NCBI GenBank assembly: GCA_963921425.1
Contig: OY992839.1
Span: forward strand, 7,233,409 to 7,297,408
Source of the DNA: Dryas octopetala
Taxonomy: Eukaryota; Streptophyta; Magnoliopsida; Rosales; Rosaceae
Length of the DNA: 64,000 bases
Direction of reading: 5' to 3'
Part shown: one piece after another, positions 37,201 to 49,342 of the stretch
Numbering within the stretch: position 1 is the stretch's first letter
Layout: each line of letters starts with the position of its first letter
Notes under the pieces: model-generated
Databases searched by the model: none
What the model was told of the DNA's origin: nothing
What the model saw: only the letters and a program-made list of their open reading frames with translations
Program-made: the position numbers and the translations under genes

Positions 37201-37890
37201 AGCTTATATAAATTCGTTGTTAACATAAAATTAGACGTTGTAAAAGCTCAATAAATTAATTTGCAGAATCTTTTAGTTCCCAACCACCTTTTATTTATAT
37301 TAATTTCTTTCTATTAAATTGTAATAGAAATAAAATATTTATCACCTATAAAAGAATATTCCCTATTTCTTATTAGTGCACAACAGTTGTTTCTTAGTAA
37401 GCTAGCGAATAATGTATTTAAGAAGACCAAATTAAGTATTCAATTCTTATTATAATTGAAAGATAAACCAAAGTACTAGAAGATTTTGCCAGCTTGTTGC
37501 ATAACTAATGACCAATTAAGTACAAGTACGTAAAGGAATTCTACTTTAATAATGGCCACGAGAACTGAATCTTGGAAAGAAATCATGGCCCCGCCTAACA
37601 TGTATGGTTTTTTTTTTTTTTTTTTACTTTGGAGCTAACCAAACAAATTTACCTAAATTTAGGTTTATTGCAGATAAATCATCTGGAAACCATATGTATA
37701 TATCAAATAAATTATATCTCTACCTATCTTGTATATTTTTCATTTCAAGCAATATTGGGTACAACAAGCCTTTCGACTTTCGAGTGTCAAACATTAGAGT
37801 AAATTAACCTCAAATATATACCATAAAAACCACACGTTTCAAGTAAATTTGAGTTCGGTTTTGTGTTTGTGTGAATTTGAATTTATATAT

Positions 37891-38066
37891 GAATAATGTT
37901 ATACTTACCACATTTCTTATACCATCTCACGTGTCATTACTTTATTGGACAAAGTTTTTCTTTTTCTTTTTGGGTTTTTATTTTTAGTTTTTAGTATCCA
38001 ATGTAAGTTGCCACATAAAGTGGTATGAAATTATGGTATAAAAATGTAGTATATCTAGCACTACTG
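37891..38066. mobile_element. MITE, Mutator-like (perfect 9-bp TSD)
   Basis: A 176-bp element starting gaataatgttatactta and ending tatctagcactactg. Its arms are imperfect inverted repeats over about 50 bases (both contain ttataccat and a gtgtca or gtggca block). A perfect 9-bp duplication, tttatatat, flanks it at 37882-37890 and 38067-38075. The right arm closely matches the segment at 24427-24490, so this is a repeated family in this window. Confidence 0.85.
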
Positions 38067-38168
38067 TTTATATATAACTCAGCCATGTTCATCATGCATA
38101 ATTCTCCTTTAGCTCTATGATGAAGAAAATATTGGCTGTTATTTCTCTGGGACTGGGAAGAGAATATT

Positions 38169-38291
38169 TATTATTCTCTTTTTTACTGGCCCCCCGCAAA
38201 ACAGGTAAAAAGAAAAGTGAAGGGATGATGACCCAATTTAGTGTTTCAAAGTATTATTCTCTTTTTTACTGGCCCCTCGCAAAACAGGTAA
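38169..38291 (+). repeat. 40-bp direct repeat, two copies 83 bp apart
   Basis: tattattctcttttttactg followed by gcccc(c/t)cgcaaaacagg occurs at 38169-38208 and 38252-38291 with one mismatch. It looks like a recent small tandem duplication in non-coding DNA. Confidence 0.8.
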
Positions 38292-40130
38292 TTTGGGATA
38301 CTTTGAAAGCGAGTGAACAATAATGCAACCTAGCTAGTTAGCTGGGGCCTGGTTGCCTGTGAACCTTTGAATCATCTTTGATCGTGAAAGTGAAAAGGCC
38401 AATAATTTCTAGGCCAACAAACACTCCCCTCCAGAGAAAATTATAAAGTGACAAATTAACTGACAATTGTTTGAATTGAAGGAACCATCAGTGACTAGCT
38501 AGCTCTTACTCTCGTGGCAATTCAAATTCATGCATGGAAACCTGAAGTTAAAACATATTGTGATCCAGCAGGTTCGCCCGATGGTTTAGCCAAAGCTTGA
38601 GAATTGAGATAATTAAATAGGAATAGGATTCTTTGCTGATCATATATTGCATTAATCTAGCTTGTGTTTATATTTAAAACGACATCTTTTTAAAATTTAA
38701 GAGTTAAGTGTACATTTATAAGGTCATATAAAATAATAGGTTTCTAGATTTTGTACGTATTTACATTTTAATCATTTGCTGATCGTAGAATTGCTCTCTT
38801 GCACCAAAGTTCAATACTCAATACTCACCTCCTATCAAATCTTAATAAAAAAAAAAAAACTTACTTCATCCATTTTGGATCATGAAAATACAAAATTATC
38901 ACGAATATGTATATACTTTAATAGATACACGAGGTAAGAGATAAAACATAAAAGATATAGACAATTAGTCAATCATGAACCAACTTATCATGAGAACGTA
39001 ATAATTGAGTGATGCGAGTAATGTAAATTAAAAACATGTCATCAATATATTATGAGAGGAGATTTTACGTTACGAGAAATTATTCTGTATAATCAATTTA
39101 ATATGTCATAATATAAGTGAATATTATTATATTATATTATACTAATATAAATATAAGTTTATTGATTTTAACTACTAAATTTCAATAATTTTTTAGTTTA
39201 GGTACCAAAATTAAATAGCATTTTAGATTAAGTACTAGTTGAAAAGTCAAACAAATAAATAAAGTAAAAGGTATTATAATTTACAAATATTACATCACAT
39301 GCCACTACAATAAAAAAATAAAAATAATATTACATTACAAATATTACATTAATTTATACTATATTGTATTTAAAAAAAAAAATCAATTCAATCATAACTT
39401 AACTGTGACTGTCTTGGTAAATTGAAAGAGACAACTCACACCACTATACTATGTATTATTTTGAGTAAAAATATTGTTTTGACCTCTATTTATACTATAT
39501 TATAGTATAATTTCTCTAAAAAAAATTCAATTAAGTCACAACTTAATTGTGACTGTCTCACAACTTAGATATGACTGTCGTTCAGTCACAACTAAATTTG
39601 AAGTTGTGAGTGTCGTACAGTTACAACTAAATGTGAAATTGAGAATACATTAGCAAATTTTCAAGATAATATAAAAGCCTCAAGGGCAATTTTATCAAAA
39701 CCTTATAAATTTTAACTAACATCCATCATATGTGGGGCAAAGGACAAAAATGTCAGATGAAAAAGGCTCAAATCAAAGGGCTAATATGTTTGTGACCCAA
39801 TCTAAAAAATTATATTTAAATTTAGTAGTTTAATTGAAATATTATATGGTCTTCATGCTATACCAAAAAATTATTAAGATTTAGTATTTAATTCTAATTT
39901 TTTATATAAATATATCATCTAATAATATTTTTACACATTTAATTAATTACACCACAAATCAATGTATCGGTTACCTCAAATTAATTTTTCCTACATTACA
40001 CCTTACGATCTCATGTATAATTATTTTACAAAATTACTAAATAAAAAAGCATTATACATTTTCCTTATTAACGTTAAAAATAAAAAAAATAATAAAAATA
40101 TTTGACTTGACAATATCTGACGCTTCAAGT

Positions 40131-41303
40131 TCAAGTCTTCACGACCTTGGTTTTACCACCATAGGCTTGCTTGCATATGGAGTTGGGTTTCTGCGAAGGC
40201 AGGCACAGCTGAGACGCCGCTGGACACCCCTGCAGACAATTGTCCCCTAAGCTGCCGGACAACCCAGAGTCCCCGGACAACAGTCCGGCCGGCGGCTGCC
40301 CAATCAGGAAGTTACCATCCAAATACAACCTCTTCAACGACTTCTTCCTCCCATACTCCAATGGGATTCTGCCACGTAGCCTGTTGTAACGGAGTGACAG
40401 CGACAACAGCAGCGGATGCCTCGCGAAATTCACCGGCGCGTACCCTTCGATTCTGTTGAACCCCAAATCCACGGCCACCAGCTCGCTGCCGCCGGAGACG
40501 GGTTTCTGGATGTCGACACGTGTCAGGCTGTTGTTTGCGATGTCGATTTGTTGGATGGAGGGGAGGAGAAAGAACCAGGATTGTAAGGTGCCAGAGAACG
40601 AGTTTTCGCTGAGTTCGACCACTTCCAACTGAGTCAACCCGTGGAAAGACGATTCCGAGATCGACCCGGATAACGAATTGCGCTTTAGCGCGAGTTCTAG
40701 GAGCTTTGGCGGGAGTTTAGGGAGCGACCCGGTGAGCTTGTTGAAGCTCAGATCGAGGCGTCTCAGATTGGATAGCGAATTCATGGTGTTTGGGAGAGAC
40801 CCAGTTAGAGCATTGTGGGAAATGTCTAAGGATTCGAGGGATTTGAGGTTGGTTATGGAGGGAGGGAGCGAGTTGGAGAACGAGTTGGATCGGAGAGTCA
40901 AGGTTTGGAGGTTGGAGAGGGAGGAAATGGAAGGTGGGATTGGGCCGAAGAAGGAGTTGTCGGCGAGGTCGAGAGTGGTGAGGTGGGTGAGCTGAGAAAT
41001 GAGTGGGGTGAGTGTGCCCGAGTAGCCAGCCGGGTCGAGGGTGATCTGGGTGACTCGGGTCGAGTCGAGTGAGCAGCTGAGTCCGCAAGTGAAGTGGGTT
41101 CGGTGAGGGAGGGCACATGGGTCGGTGGTGGTGAAGTCCCAAGAGGCTAAGCAGGACCAAGAAGGAATGGAGGAGGCTTTGATGGAGGCTTTGAAGGCCT
41201 TGAGGGCTGAGATGTCTGAAGGTGAAGTGAGGGCTTGGACTTGGTTGGTGGAGAACAGAGAGAGGTGAAGAAGGAGAAGGTAGAGGAGGTTGAGGTTAGG
41301 CAT
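40131..41303 (-). CDS. Secreted leucine-rich repeat protein (At4g03010-like)
   Basis: An intronless gene of 390 residues. A signal peptide (1 to about 24) is followed by an N-terminal cap (SPSDISALKAFKASI, then CLASWDF and HFTCGLSC) and about ten plant-type LRRs with the LxxLxxLxLxxNxLxGxIP pattern, from LTHLTTLDLADNSFFG to LKRLYLDGNFLIGQPP. It ends with a Cys-containing tail (DNCLQGCPAASQLC, then SICKQAYGGK) and has no transmembrane helix or kinase. This is the RNI-like, LRR-only family I know from At4g03010 and At1g03440, presumed to sit in the cell wall. A role in binding peptides or wall components is inferred only. The gene is GC-rich relative to its flanks. Confidence 0.93.
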   Translation of the reverse strand: MPNLNLLYLLLLHLSLFSTNQVQALTSPSDISALKAFKASIKASSIPSWSCLASWDFTTTDPCALPHRTHFTCGLSCSLDSTRVTQITLDPAGYSGTLTPLISQLTHLTTLDLADNSFFGPIPPSISSLSNLQTLTLRSNSFSNSLPPSITNLKSLESLDISHNALTGSLPNTMNSLSNLRRLDLSFNKLTGSLPKLPPKLLELALKRNSLSGSISESSFHGLTQLEVVELSENSFSGTLQSWFFLLPSIQQIDIANNSLTRVDIQKPVSGGSELVAVDLGFNRIEGYAPVNFARHPLLLSLSLRYNRLRGRIPLEYGRKKSLKRLYLDGNFLIGQPPAGLLSGDSGLSGSLGDNCLQGCPAASQLCLPSQKPNSICKQAYGGKTKVVKT

Positions 41304-42593
41304 GGCTTAGTACTGTGAGTTTAGAGAGAGAGAGAGAGAGATGGTTTGAGTGAGTGAGATATGTATATGTAGGAATGAATGATGTAATGTAATGTAATGT
41401 GAATGTGAATGTGAATGTGAATGTAAAGTGGGGTAGTGGCTATAGTAAGTGGGTTTTTGGAATTTCAATGGGTTTTGAACTTTGGATATATAGTTGGAGA
41501 GCACTAAGATTTTGGAGTGGTATTGGGTGTATGGACCTAGATTTATTTATGATTCATGAAGGTGAATTTGCTGTCTGTACTCTGAAGGGTGTCTTACATC
41601 ACACACATGTCTAGTACTTGTTTTAATTTTAAATGCATGTCTCAAGACTTTGGTTGGCTCAAAGTCTCAAATTGGCATTTTAAAATCTCTCTTTCTTTGC
41701 TAATCTTGTTCTGGTCTGAGGCTCTCTGAGCATTACCAAATCTCTACTTCCTAATATGGTTGTTTTCTTATAGAATAAAAGGGGGGTTTCTTAATTCAGT
41801 AATAGGGCTGAGAAATAGTTTTATAGTTTTATAGTTTCAAAACCCAAAGAAAAAGTAGCATTGTGATATCCTCCTTATGGGATAAAATCTTTCATAGGCA
41901 TATCTCATGACCGCGATTGGAAATACTGTAATGCCATTTTCGAGGATGAAGTTACGTGAAGTGTAAAAATAAAATAGACATGAATATTAGGTTGTTTATA
42001 TGTTATTGGCGTAGTGGCAAGACTAGGAGGGCGCACCTTGGATAAAGTTAAAAACAAATTAAAACACTATTAATAAACTCAACAAGTGAGTGCGGAAATA
42101 ATAACAAACTCAACAATTGCCTTAGAGAGAAACAAAAATTTAAAAATTAGATATGTAACTTCAAGATTTGCATCTCAATACCAAGTATCAGGCTAAACAA
42201 TTGTAATAACAAGTTAACAACTGAACAAGTGAAAAGCTTTTAATCGGCGATCTTGCCACTCAGCATGGTGAGGTGGCAATCAACTTCCCACTAAAGTTTT
42301 TCTTGTTTGTGTATTATATAGGTAGAAGTTTTGAAGAGATAAGAATCCTTGGAAGCATAGTCTATTCACCTAATATTTTTTAAAATTAGGAGGATTTCTC
42401 TATATTTTGGATAAGGAAAGTAATGTGTAGAGAAATTTTCTTACAAGCATGAAAAATGTAAGTATACATAAACATCAAATGCGAGCATACATAATTTTCA
42501 TGTTTATGTATGCTCACATTTCTCATGTTTATAAGAGAATTTTTCTTATAATGTGTAGACAAAATGCGATTTTGTCGGCCTTCAACCCACTTC

Positions 42594-42630
<37 letters not shown>

Positions 42631-42771
42631 GGAAAAGAAAGGGGATGAGGGAGATATAGGGCCGTCGGTAGGTGGGAGGGGAGGGTGGTGGGGTGAGGTG
42701 GGAAGGGGTAAAATTGGAAGGTTTAGAAAGTAGATTGTGGGGCTTCTTTATTAGAATCATTATTTTGATAA
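41304..42771. other. Upstream region of the LRR gene and repeat-rich spacer
   Basis: Bases 41304-41500 hold the probable leader and promoter of the minus-strand LRR gene, with a GA tract and short gtaat/gaatgt repeats (41385-41425). The part near 42160-42310 resembles the right end of the element in intron 1 of the first cyclase (shared gaacaagtg, then atggtgaggtggcaa or atggtgaggccgcag). No gene was found. Confidence 0.45.
42424..42562. repeat. Imperfect hairpin of about 140 bp
   Basis: gtgtagagaaattttcttac and the following catgaaaaatgtaagtatacataaacat pair with the downstream atgtttatgtatgctcacatttctcatg and aatttttcttataatgtgtag. A (GA)n tract at 42599-42627 and G-rich DNA follow. It is probably the core of a MITE whose outer ends are lost. 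Confidence 0.6.
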
Positions 42772-42846
42772 AAGGTAATGTTAGGAGGAATATGTTAGTG
42801 TATCACATTTGTGGACCACATAATATTTCTTAGCTACATTTGATCA

Positions 42847-42903
<57 letters not shown>

Positions 42904-42987
42904 CCTAATAAAAATAGGTAGAAAACCACATCATATAGTACCACAAATGACTACAAATGTGGTACAAACATGTTCCGCTAGCATTAC
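42772..42987. mobile_element. MITE with GGTAATG ends and a (CT)n core
   Basis: Inverted ends aaggtaatgttaggaggaa and ttccgctagcattacc, with the arms continuing to shared cacatttgtgg or ccacaaatg motifs around a 48-base CT microsatellite (42850-42897). The 8-bp duplication tttgataa lies at 42764-42771 and 42988-42995; a 10-bp match with one mismatch is also possible, so the ends are uncertain by two bases. Confidence 0.75.
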
Positions 42988-43034
42988 CTTTGATAATAAA
43001 ATGTACAAACTTGATCATATAGATTCTTTTATGA

Positions 43035-44095
43035 GCAAATTACAATTTAGTACCTCAATTTTACATGTTATTTCAATTTAGTATTCCAACTTTGAAAATT
43101 TGCAAAAAAGTACTTCAACTTTCATTTTATATCAAAATAGTACCTTCGTTAGTTTTTTTGTTAAATAAACCATTATTTGTTGACATGGCATGAGTATTTT
43201 CGTCTTTTTACCCATATTAAAAAATAATAATATTTTTAAAAACTTTTGAATAAAAAAAATTTAAAAAAAATTAAAACTTTTAAAAATAAAAAAAATTTGG
43301 GAGGGTCTGGTTAGTGGGGTGAGGGGGCAGGGAGAAGGGGGAGAAGGGGTGCGCCGGGGGTGTGGGGGAGAAGGGGTCGGGCAGGGAGAGAGGGGAGGAG
43401 GTCGGAGCGGGGGGAGGGAGGGGGTGGGTCGAAACGATGGGTGGGAGGGGGCGGGTCGGAACGATGGGATGGGGTGGGCTGGGTGGGGGCAGAAAGGGGA
43501 GGGTTGGGTGGGGGCTAGGAGGGGAGAGGACGGGGCTGGGATTGGGTGGCTGAGGCTGGGTGGAGGGTGGGGGCATGGCTGGGGAAGGGGAGGGGGTGTG
43601 ACGAGGTTGGGGGTAGGGAGAGGGGTGCGACGGGACTGAGGTGGGGGGAGAGGGTGGTCGGGCAGGGAGGATGGGGGGCAGGCTAGGGAGGGGAAGGGGC
43701 TGGGAGGGAGAGGGAGAGGGAGGGGAGGGGAGGGGCTGGGTGAGGGGGAGGGGTGCGACGTCGGGCTGGGAAAGGGGGAGGATGGGGGGCGGGATGGGGA
43801 AGAAGAGGGGGGAAAAATAAATTTTAAGTAATTTTTTATTTTAATTTATTTTAAGAAATATTTTTAGGAAATATTTTTATTTAAAATTTTTAAAAATATT
43901 ATTATTTTTTAAATATGGATAAAAAGACGAAAATACCCATGCCAGATCAGCAGATAACAGTTTATTTGACATAAAAACTAACAGAGGTACTATTTTGACA
44001 CAAAATGAAAATTAAGGTATTTTTTTACAAGTTTTAAAAGTTAGGATACTAAATTAAAACAACATGTAAAATTGAGATACTAAATTGTAATTTGC
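43035..44095. mobile_element. Foldback element 1, with a G-rich core
   Basis: The left arm from gcaaattacaatttagtacc and the reverse complement of the right arm (ending attgtaatttgc) match over roughly 230-280 bases, including the block aaaaataataatattttt. Between them, 43293-43812 is an almost uninterrupted G/A-rich strand. Glycine/arginine-rich ORFs over the core are composition artefacts. The arms could form a long hairpin. Superfamily and target duplication are unresolved because of the adjoining poly-T. Confidence 0.75.
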
Positions 44096-44109
44096 TTTTT
44101 TTTTTTTTT

Positions 44110-45587
44110 ATGGGTTAATTACATATACATACCTCAACTATACATCACTTATCAACTTGGTATCTCTGGTTCAAAAACTTTCATTCGGTTACCTCAACTT
44201 CAATATTTCGTCAACTAAGTACCTCCGTTATCTGCTGAGTTGGCGCTGACGTGGCATACGTGGACCCAACCATTAAATATTGACTTGGCATTTAAAAATA
44301 GCCACATGTACAAAAATTAATTAAAAGATAAAAAAACCCATTAAAATTATATTAAATAGAAAAAAAAAGACAAAAAAAAAAAAAAAAAAAACCAACCCCC
44401 CCTGCCCGACTTCACCTCCCTACCCAGCCCCCCTCCCTCTCCCTTCCTCCCCTACCCATCCCCGCCACTCACCCCACCCCACCCCACCTCACCCAACCCT
44501 TTCACTCCCCTTAGCACCCAACCACCAAACCAGCGTCGGCGACCCACCTCCCTCCCCCAGCACCCGACCACCAAACCAACGCCGACGACCCACCCCATCC
44601 CACCCATCCCAACTGGGCAATTTCCCAAGAAGCACCTTTGATTCTGGAACCCTCTCCATATCCAATAACTATGTATCATCGCATTAAGAAATCTTCTAAT
44701 CAAAACAACTCTGCAAATCAAACCACGATTTAGCCTCCAGGGACTTCATATATGCTCAAATCTTAATGTGTAGGTAGTCCACAAAACAGTACGTAATAGA
44801 AACATCATACAAACTTCTTTGAAAGAAAGAACTATTCATCCTACTTCAACAGTAGGCTACTGGAAGTAGAAATATTATAGAACAATAGAGAACCATTCAA
44901 AAATTAAGCACCCAAAAGCCTATCCACAACAAGGACAAGAAATTGAAATGCTTGGTGTTGATTTGATTTCTCTAATATATGATCTACACTACTAAATAGG
45001 ATAGAAAGAAGCACAAAATTGTGCCCAAACAAAATAAATGAATGAAAAACCAGTGCGGGGAAGGAGGGAGGGGATGGATGGGATGAGGTGGGTCGCCGGC
45101 GTTGGTTTGGTGGTCGGGTGCTGGTGGGAGGGAGGTGGGTCGCCGGCGCTTGTTTGGTGATCGGGTGCTAGGGGGAGTAAAAGGGCTGGGGGAGGTGGGG
45201 TGGGGTGGGGTGGGGGGAGTGGCGGGGATGGGTAGGGGAGGAAGGGGGAGGGAAGGGGCTGGGTAGGGAGGTGAAGTCGGGCAGGGGGGACTGTTTTTTT
45301 TTTTTTTTTTTGTCTTTTTTTTTCTATTTAATATAATTTTAATAGGTTTTTTGATTTTTTAATTAATTTTGTACATGTGGCTATTTTTAAATGTCAAATC
45401 AATATTTAATGATGGAATTCACGTATGCCACGTCAGCGCCAACTCAGAAGATAACGGTCAGACTAACGGATGTACTTAGTTGACGAAATATTGAAGTTGA
45501 GGTACCTGAATAAAAAGTTTTGAATCAGATGTATCCAGTTAATAAGTAATGTATAGTTGAGATATATATATATATATAATTAATCAT
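44110..45587. mobile_element. Foldback element 2, with arms of about 500 bp
   Basis: The left arm (atgggttaattacatatac, then acctcaactatacat) and right arm (atgtatagttgagat, ending aattaatcat) are inverted copies that remain alignable through a C-rich stretch at about 44395-44612 and its G-rich mirror at about 45060-45290. Only about 450 bases (44613-45060) are unique and non-coding. It starts about 14 bases after foldback element 1 ends, across a poly-T tract. A transcript would fold into a near-500-bp duplex. Confidence 0.8.
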
Positions 45588-45795
45588 TTTTTTATTATAC
45601 GGCGTGACTTTCAACAATATGCTGACATACAAATAGTCACTAACACCATTCATTTTAGGGTAGAAGTCAACAAATTTGTATAGGGCCTCCTGGACCATCG
45701 TCAGACTCCAATTCCAAAAAGTCTAAAACATCCGAGTTCTCATCCTCACCCAACTGAAGTCCCAACCCCACACTGCCACGCTGCTCCTACAAACC

Positions 45796-48700
45796 ATGCC
45801 GACAACCACGAAACCCATCCTCCTCCTCCTCCTCCTCTGCTCCGTTTCGCTCACACTCCCCACCCTCTCCCACGCCACCGCAGCCGGCACCGGCGACACC
45901 GGCGACACCGGCGACACCGTAACTCTGACTCCCCCTCGCCGCGAAGTGTACGGCGATGGCCGAATCTTCGACATCACCCACAGGTACAGCACGGACATGC
46001 CATCGTATGTATCTGTTGACGACGGGTTGGGCCAGTTCCTGTGGCTCTCCGAAAGCATGAAGAACGGCTCCATCGCCAACATGTCCGAGTTTAAGCTCCC
46101 CACTCACACCGGCACCCATGTCGATGCTCCCGGCCACTTCTTTGACCACTACTTCGACGCCGGCTTCGATGTCGACACGCTTGACTTGGAAGTGCTCAAT
46201 GGTAATTCACTATTCATTGTTACCTTCATATACATGCGCTGTGAAGACTTGGGTTTTCGGGATTATCCTCTTTTGATGCTCTGACCGATAAAAATTTATG
46301 CCTTGAGATGCTTGCCACCTCACCATGATGAGTGATAAGATCGCCCCCATGATGAGTGGTAAGATTGCCCACTAAAAAATTGCCACATGTTCAATTGTTA
46401 GTATAAAAAATAAAAAGAATAGTCATTTTACTTCTCAGATTATTACACTTATATTAGTTTAATTCTAAATTTTTAATTTGAAAATTTAAGAAGTTTGATT
46501 TTTTCATTTTTGCCAATTTAAGTTATTTCGTCAATTTACACATTTTATATTAAAATCTAAATAGAAGGGACTATTTTGCCCTCAAAAAAGACCTCATGTG
46601 ATTGACATATGGTGCTATGCAAACGGAAAGTTGAATGTAAAATATTTAAATTGACGGAATAACCTCACTTGAAAAAATTGAAAAAGTTAGAGTTCTTAAT
46701 TTTCTAAATTAGAAGTCTGAGAACCAAACTGATACAAGTGTAATAGTATAAGGAGCAAAATGACAATAATTCCAAAAAAAATTAACAATTCAAAATGTAA
46801 ACTATAAATGAAAGAATATAATAACAATTGAACAAGTGACAATTTGTAAGTGGGTAGTGTTGCCCCTCATATGGTGAGGCCGCAGCAACTCCCTACACAA
46901 GTTTTTCTCTGCCTTGCACACTTGTTCTGTTCTTTATGATGTTTTGCCTTTTGTACCTTCCATGCATATTGGATTTTAATTGCCCTGTTTTCACAATGAT
47001 ATTTTCATGATGATTACTTATGTTGGTTGCATAGTGATATTTTCTTGATGATTAAATGTGCTTGTATCAATAGGTCCGGCATTGTTAGTTGACGTTCCGA
47101 GGGATACGAACATAACTGGTATGCATTTCATCTATTCTCTATGTGGATGCTTAGCTAATATTCCTAGGGGAAAGCACCTCAGAAATAATACCTTGTTTAT
47201 CATTGTGTCTTTCATAAAAACAATATGCTCTCTCAGTTGACATGACTTTATCCTTCTGTCTCATTACACATAGAACGCTGAATTATGCCCCACGTGTCAC
47301 TTTACCCTCCAAAACTCATTTTCACTCACTTGGCCCCCTAAACTATGTTCTCTGTTTCAAATTGCCTTATTTCGTCAATTCTGTCATCTCTTTCGTTATC
47401 CAAGCTACCGTGGCACTTAAAGATGACAAACTTGAAGAAATGAGGCAATTTAAAATAGGAGGCGTAATTTAGGGGGAAAAAGTTTCAAGAGTAAAGTGAG
47501 ATACGAGCATTGTTCAAGGGGAATAAGCATAATTCAGTCTACATACAAATACATAAGCCATGTCTACTGCTTAAGCAGCATCCAAAACACCAGTAAAAGT
47601 AGCGTTTTGGTTGCTAAAACTATAATTCTACTTATAAATAAGTGATGAGAACATATCATGGATTCTATTTCCTTGATGTTTGGATTTTAACAGTCCTATA
47701 TACTTGTTACAGCTGAAGTTATGAAGTCCTTACATATTCCTAAGGGGGTACAACGTGTGCTGTTCAGAACTTTAAATACTGACAGGTACTAATTATCCTT
47801 GTATACAATTGCCACGAGTTCAAAGAACCTCTATCACCAGCCATTGTAATTTGATCCATTACTCTTTAGTTTTTAGTAATCATGATGATTCCCGTGAACA
47901 AGAATGTCTCATTTGTTTAACTAGCCAATTTTTGGAACAGCAAGGAAAATGTTGTCTGAGATGACCTCATCCTCTTTTTTATCATTCCTTCCACTAGTTT
48001 TCCTTCGCAAAGTATATTCAAATCTTGTTTTTATCAAAGATTGGACTACTGATGTTTCGAATAATTCAATTTGATTTATAAGTCTGAAAATATTGCTGAA
48101 CATTAACAAAAAGTTCATTTCAAAGAGATTTTATATTAACAACAGCTTATTGCAATTCTAGACAGCTTATGTTCCAAAAGAAGTTTGATTCCAGCTTTGT
48201 GGGATTTATGAAGGATGGAGCAAAGTGGTTGGTGGAGAACACTGACATTAAACTTGTTGGTGAGATATACATGTGTACCCTTTTTTTGTTGATAACACTA
48301 TTTTCAGACACTAGCTAGCAAGGTGCTTAATTTTTTTATTTTTTTTCCATGTGCAACCATCTTGATATATGTTGGATACCAGCACTGATGTCTCTACATG
48401 TAGTTGATAGTGTTTTCAATTTTCTATTTGACCAACATGGTGTCTCAGTATTTCATGCAAGAATCACTGGCTAATCGACCAATTGATTTATCCAATTGAG
48501 GCAAACATAACTGACACCTATTACTTTTTATAGATAATGCAACTGCATGCCATGTCCATTATATTCTTTTTATTAAGTGATAACTTTTTCTGTAAAGTAT
48601 TAGCTTTCTAATATTCATTTGAACTGTGACAGTATTTTTCTATGCATGTATATTTAGGGTACTATAGTCTTATGTTAAGTTCTTTTGCATATTATATTAT

Positions 48701-49342
48701 CATTTCTGTTATTTAATTGAAGCTGATGCATTTGTCTCTTATGAAATGTAGGAATTGATTACTTATCTGCTGCTGCATATGAGGATTTGGTTTCATCCCA
48801 TCTTGTTTTTCTAGAAGGCAGGGTAAGAGAATCCTTGTTTGATGAATCTTGATGACAGTTGTTGTCTACATCCTCACTGTTTTCGGATATGTTCCTGTTC
48901 GTAGATCGTTTCCATCCATTCATTGTCTGACAGTGATAAACACAGCATGGGAAGAAGAGACAAAATAATAGAAGAGTACACAACTTATGCTGAATTGATG
49001 ACTGTTTGATCACAAATAAATGGCCATGATCTGCCAACTGGACCTTTCCATTTCACAAAGAAATAGATATGATCCCGACCAGTTTTAGTTGGTGAAACTT
49101 ATTTTTGCCAGCCCCAGAAACTTGTCATTCTTGTCATGAGCTACATACATGTTTTTTCTGATTTAAGCAGAAATGCAGTGTCAAGACTCAACGCGAACAC
49201 CGGTTTATTGTTTCAGGAAATCATTCTTGTGGAAGCCCTAAAACTTGATGGCATCCAACCAGGAATGTATTCTGTCCATTGCTTACCTTTGAGGTTGCCA
49301 GGTGCAGAAGGATCACCAATAAGATGCATTCTTATCAAATGA
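45796..49342 (+). CDS. Secreted cyclase-family protein, copy 1 (CYCLASE1-like)
   Basis: Member of the metal-dependent cyclase family (PF04199, related to kynurenine formamidase); the plant substrate is not known to me. Six exons (45796-46201, 47074-47118, 47713-47785, 48162-48259, 48752-48822, 49217-49342) encode 272 residues. A leucine-rich signal peptide (1 to about 25) indicates secretion. The metal and catalytic signature [12 protein letters not shown] lies at 104-115. Later blocks are [28 protein letters not shown] and [18 protein letters not shown] 9-bp repeat in exon 1 makes GDTGDTGDT after the signal peptide. Introns 1 and 2 each contain an inserted element absent from copy 2. A downstream acceptor-like segment near 49566 suggests a 3' UTR exon. 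The Arabidopsis neighbour-equivalent is At4g34180, from memory. Confidence 0.94.
46300..46915. mobile_element. Non-autonomous element in intron 1 of cyclase copy 1
   Basis: Left-end motifs (ttgccacctcaccatgatg, then aattgccacatgttcaattg) are inverted at the right end (caattgaacaagtgacaatt, then atatggtgaggccgcagcaa). A further inverted pair inside (cattttacttctcagattat and its partner near 46700-46770) suggests nesting. The matching intron of copy 2 lacks the insertion and is about 410 bases shorter. A related right end occurs near 42,200. Confidence 0.7.
47272..47542. mobile_element. MITE in intron 2 of cyclase copy 1
   Basis: acgctgaattatgcccca at the left is mirrored by ggggaataagcataattcag at the right, and the arms continue through tgtttcaaattgcctta and gaggcaatttaaaatag. 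Copy 2 has continuous, alignable intron sequence here (shared tttcata, then cataarccatgt) without the insert, so the insertion followed the gene duplication. Confidence 0.8.

Larger units (their letters stand above)
32796..40130. other. Seven-kb gene-free AT-rich region
   Basis: No supported gene in 7.3 kb. It contains the promoter of the SLX9-like gene at its left, an LTR-like segment, a one-armed foldback relic, a Mutator-type MITE, a 40-bp direct repeat and an AT-rich relic near 39,079-39,996 whose ends resemble 12,681. The short ORFs (for example at 33272, 34479, 35734, 36059 and 37604) are AT-driven and lack domains. Confidence 0.5.

Noticed and set aside
43319-43639. 106-codon Gly/Arg-rich ORF
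   Set aside because: It lies wholly in the G-rich core of a foldback element and reflects composition only; the overlapping frames are open for the same reason.
49136-49342. A separate small gene ending at 49342
   Set aside because: It is the last cyclase exon read upstream into its intron; the true exon starts at 49217.
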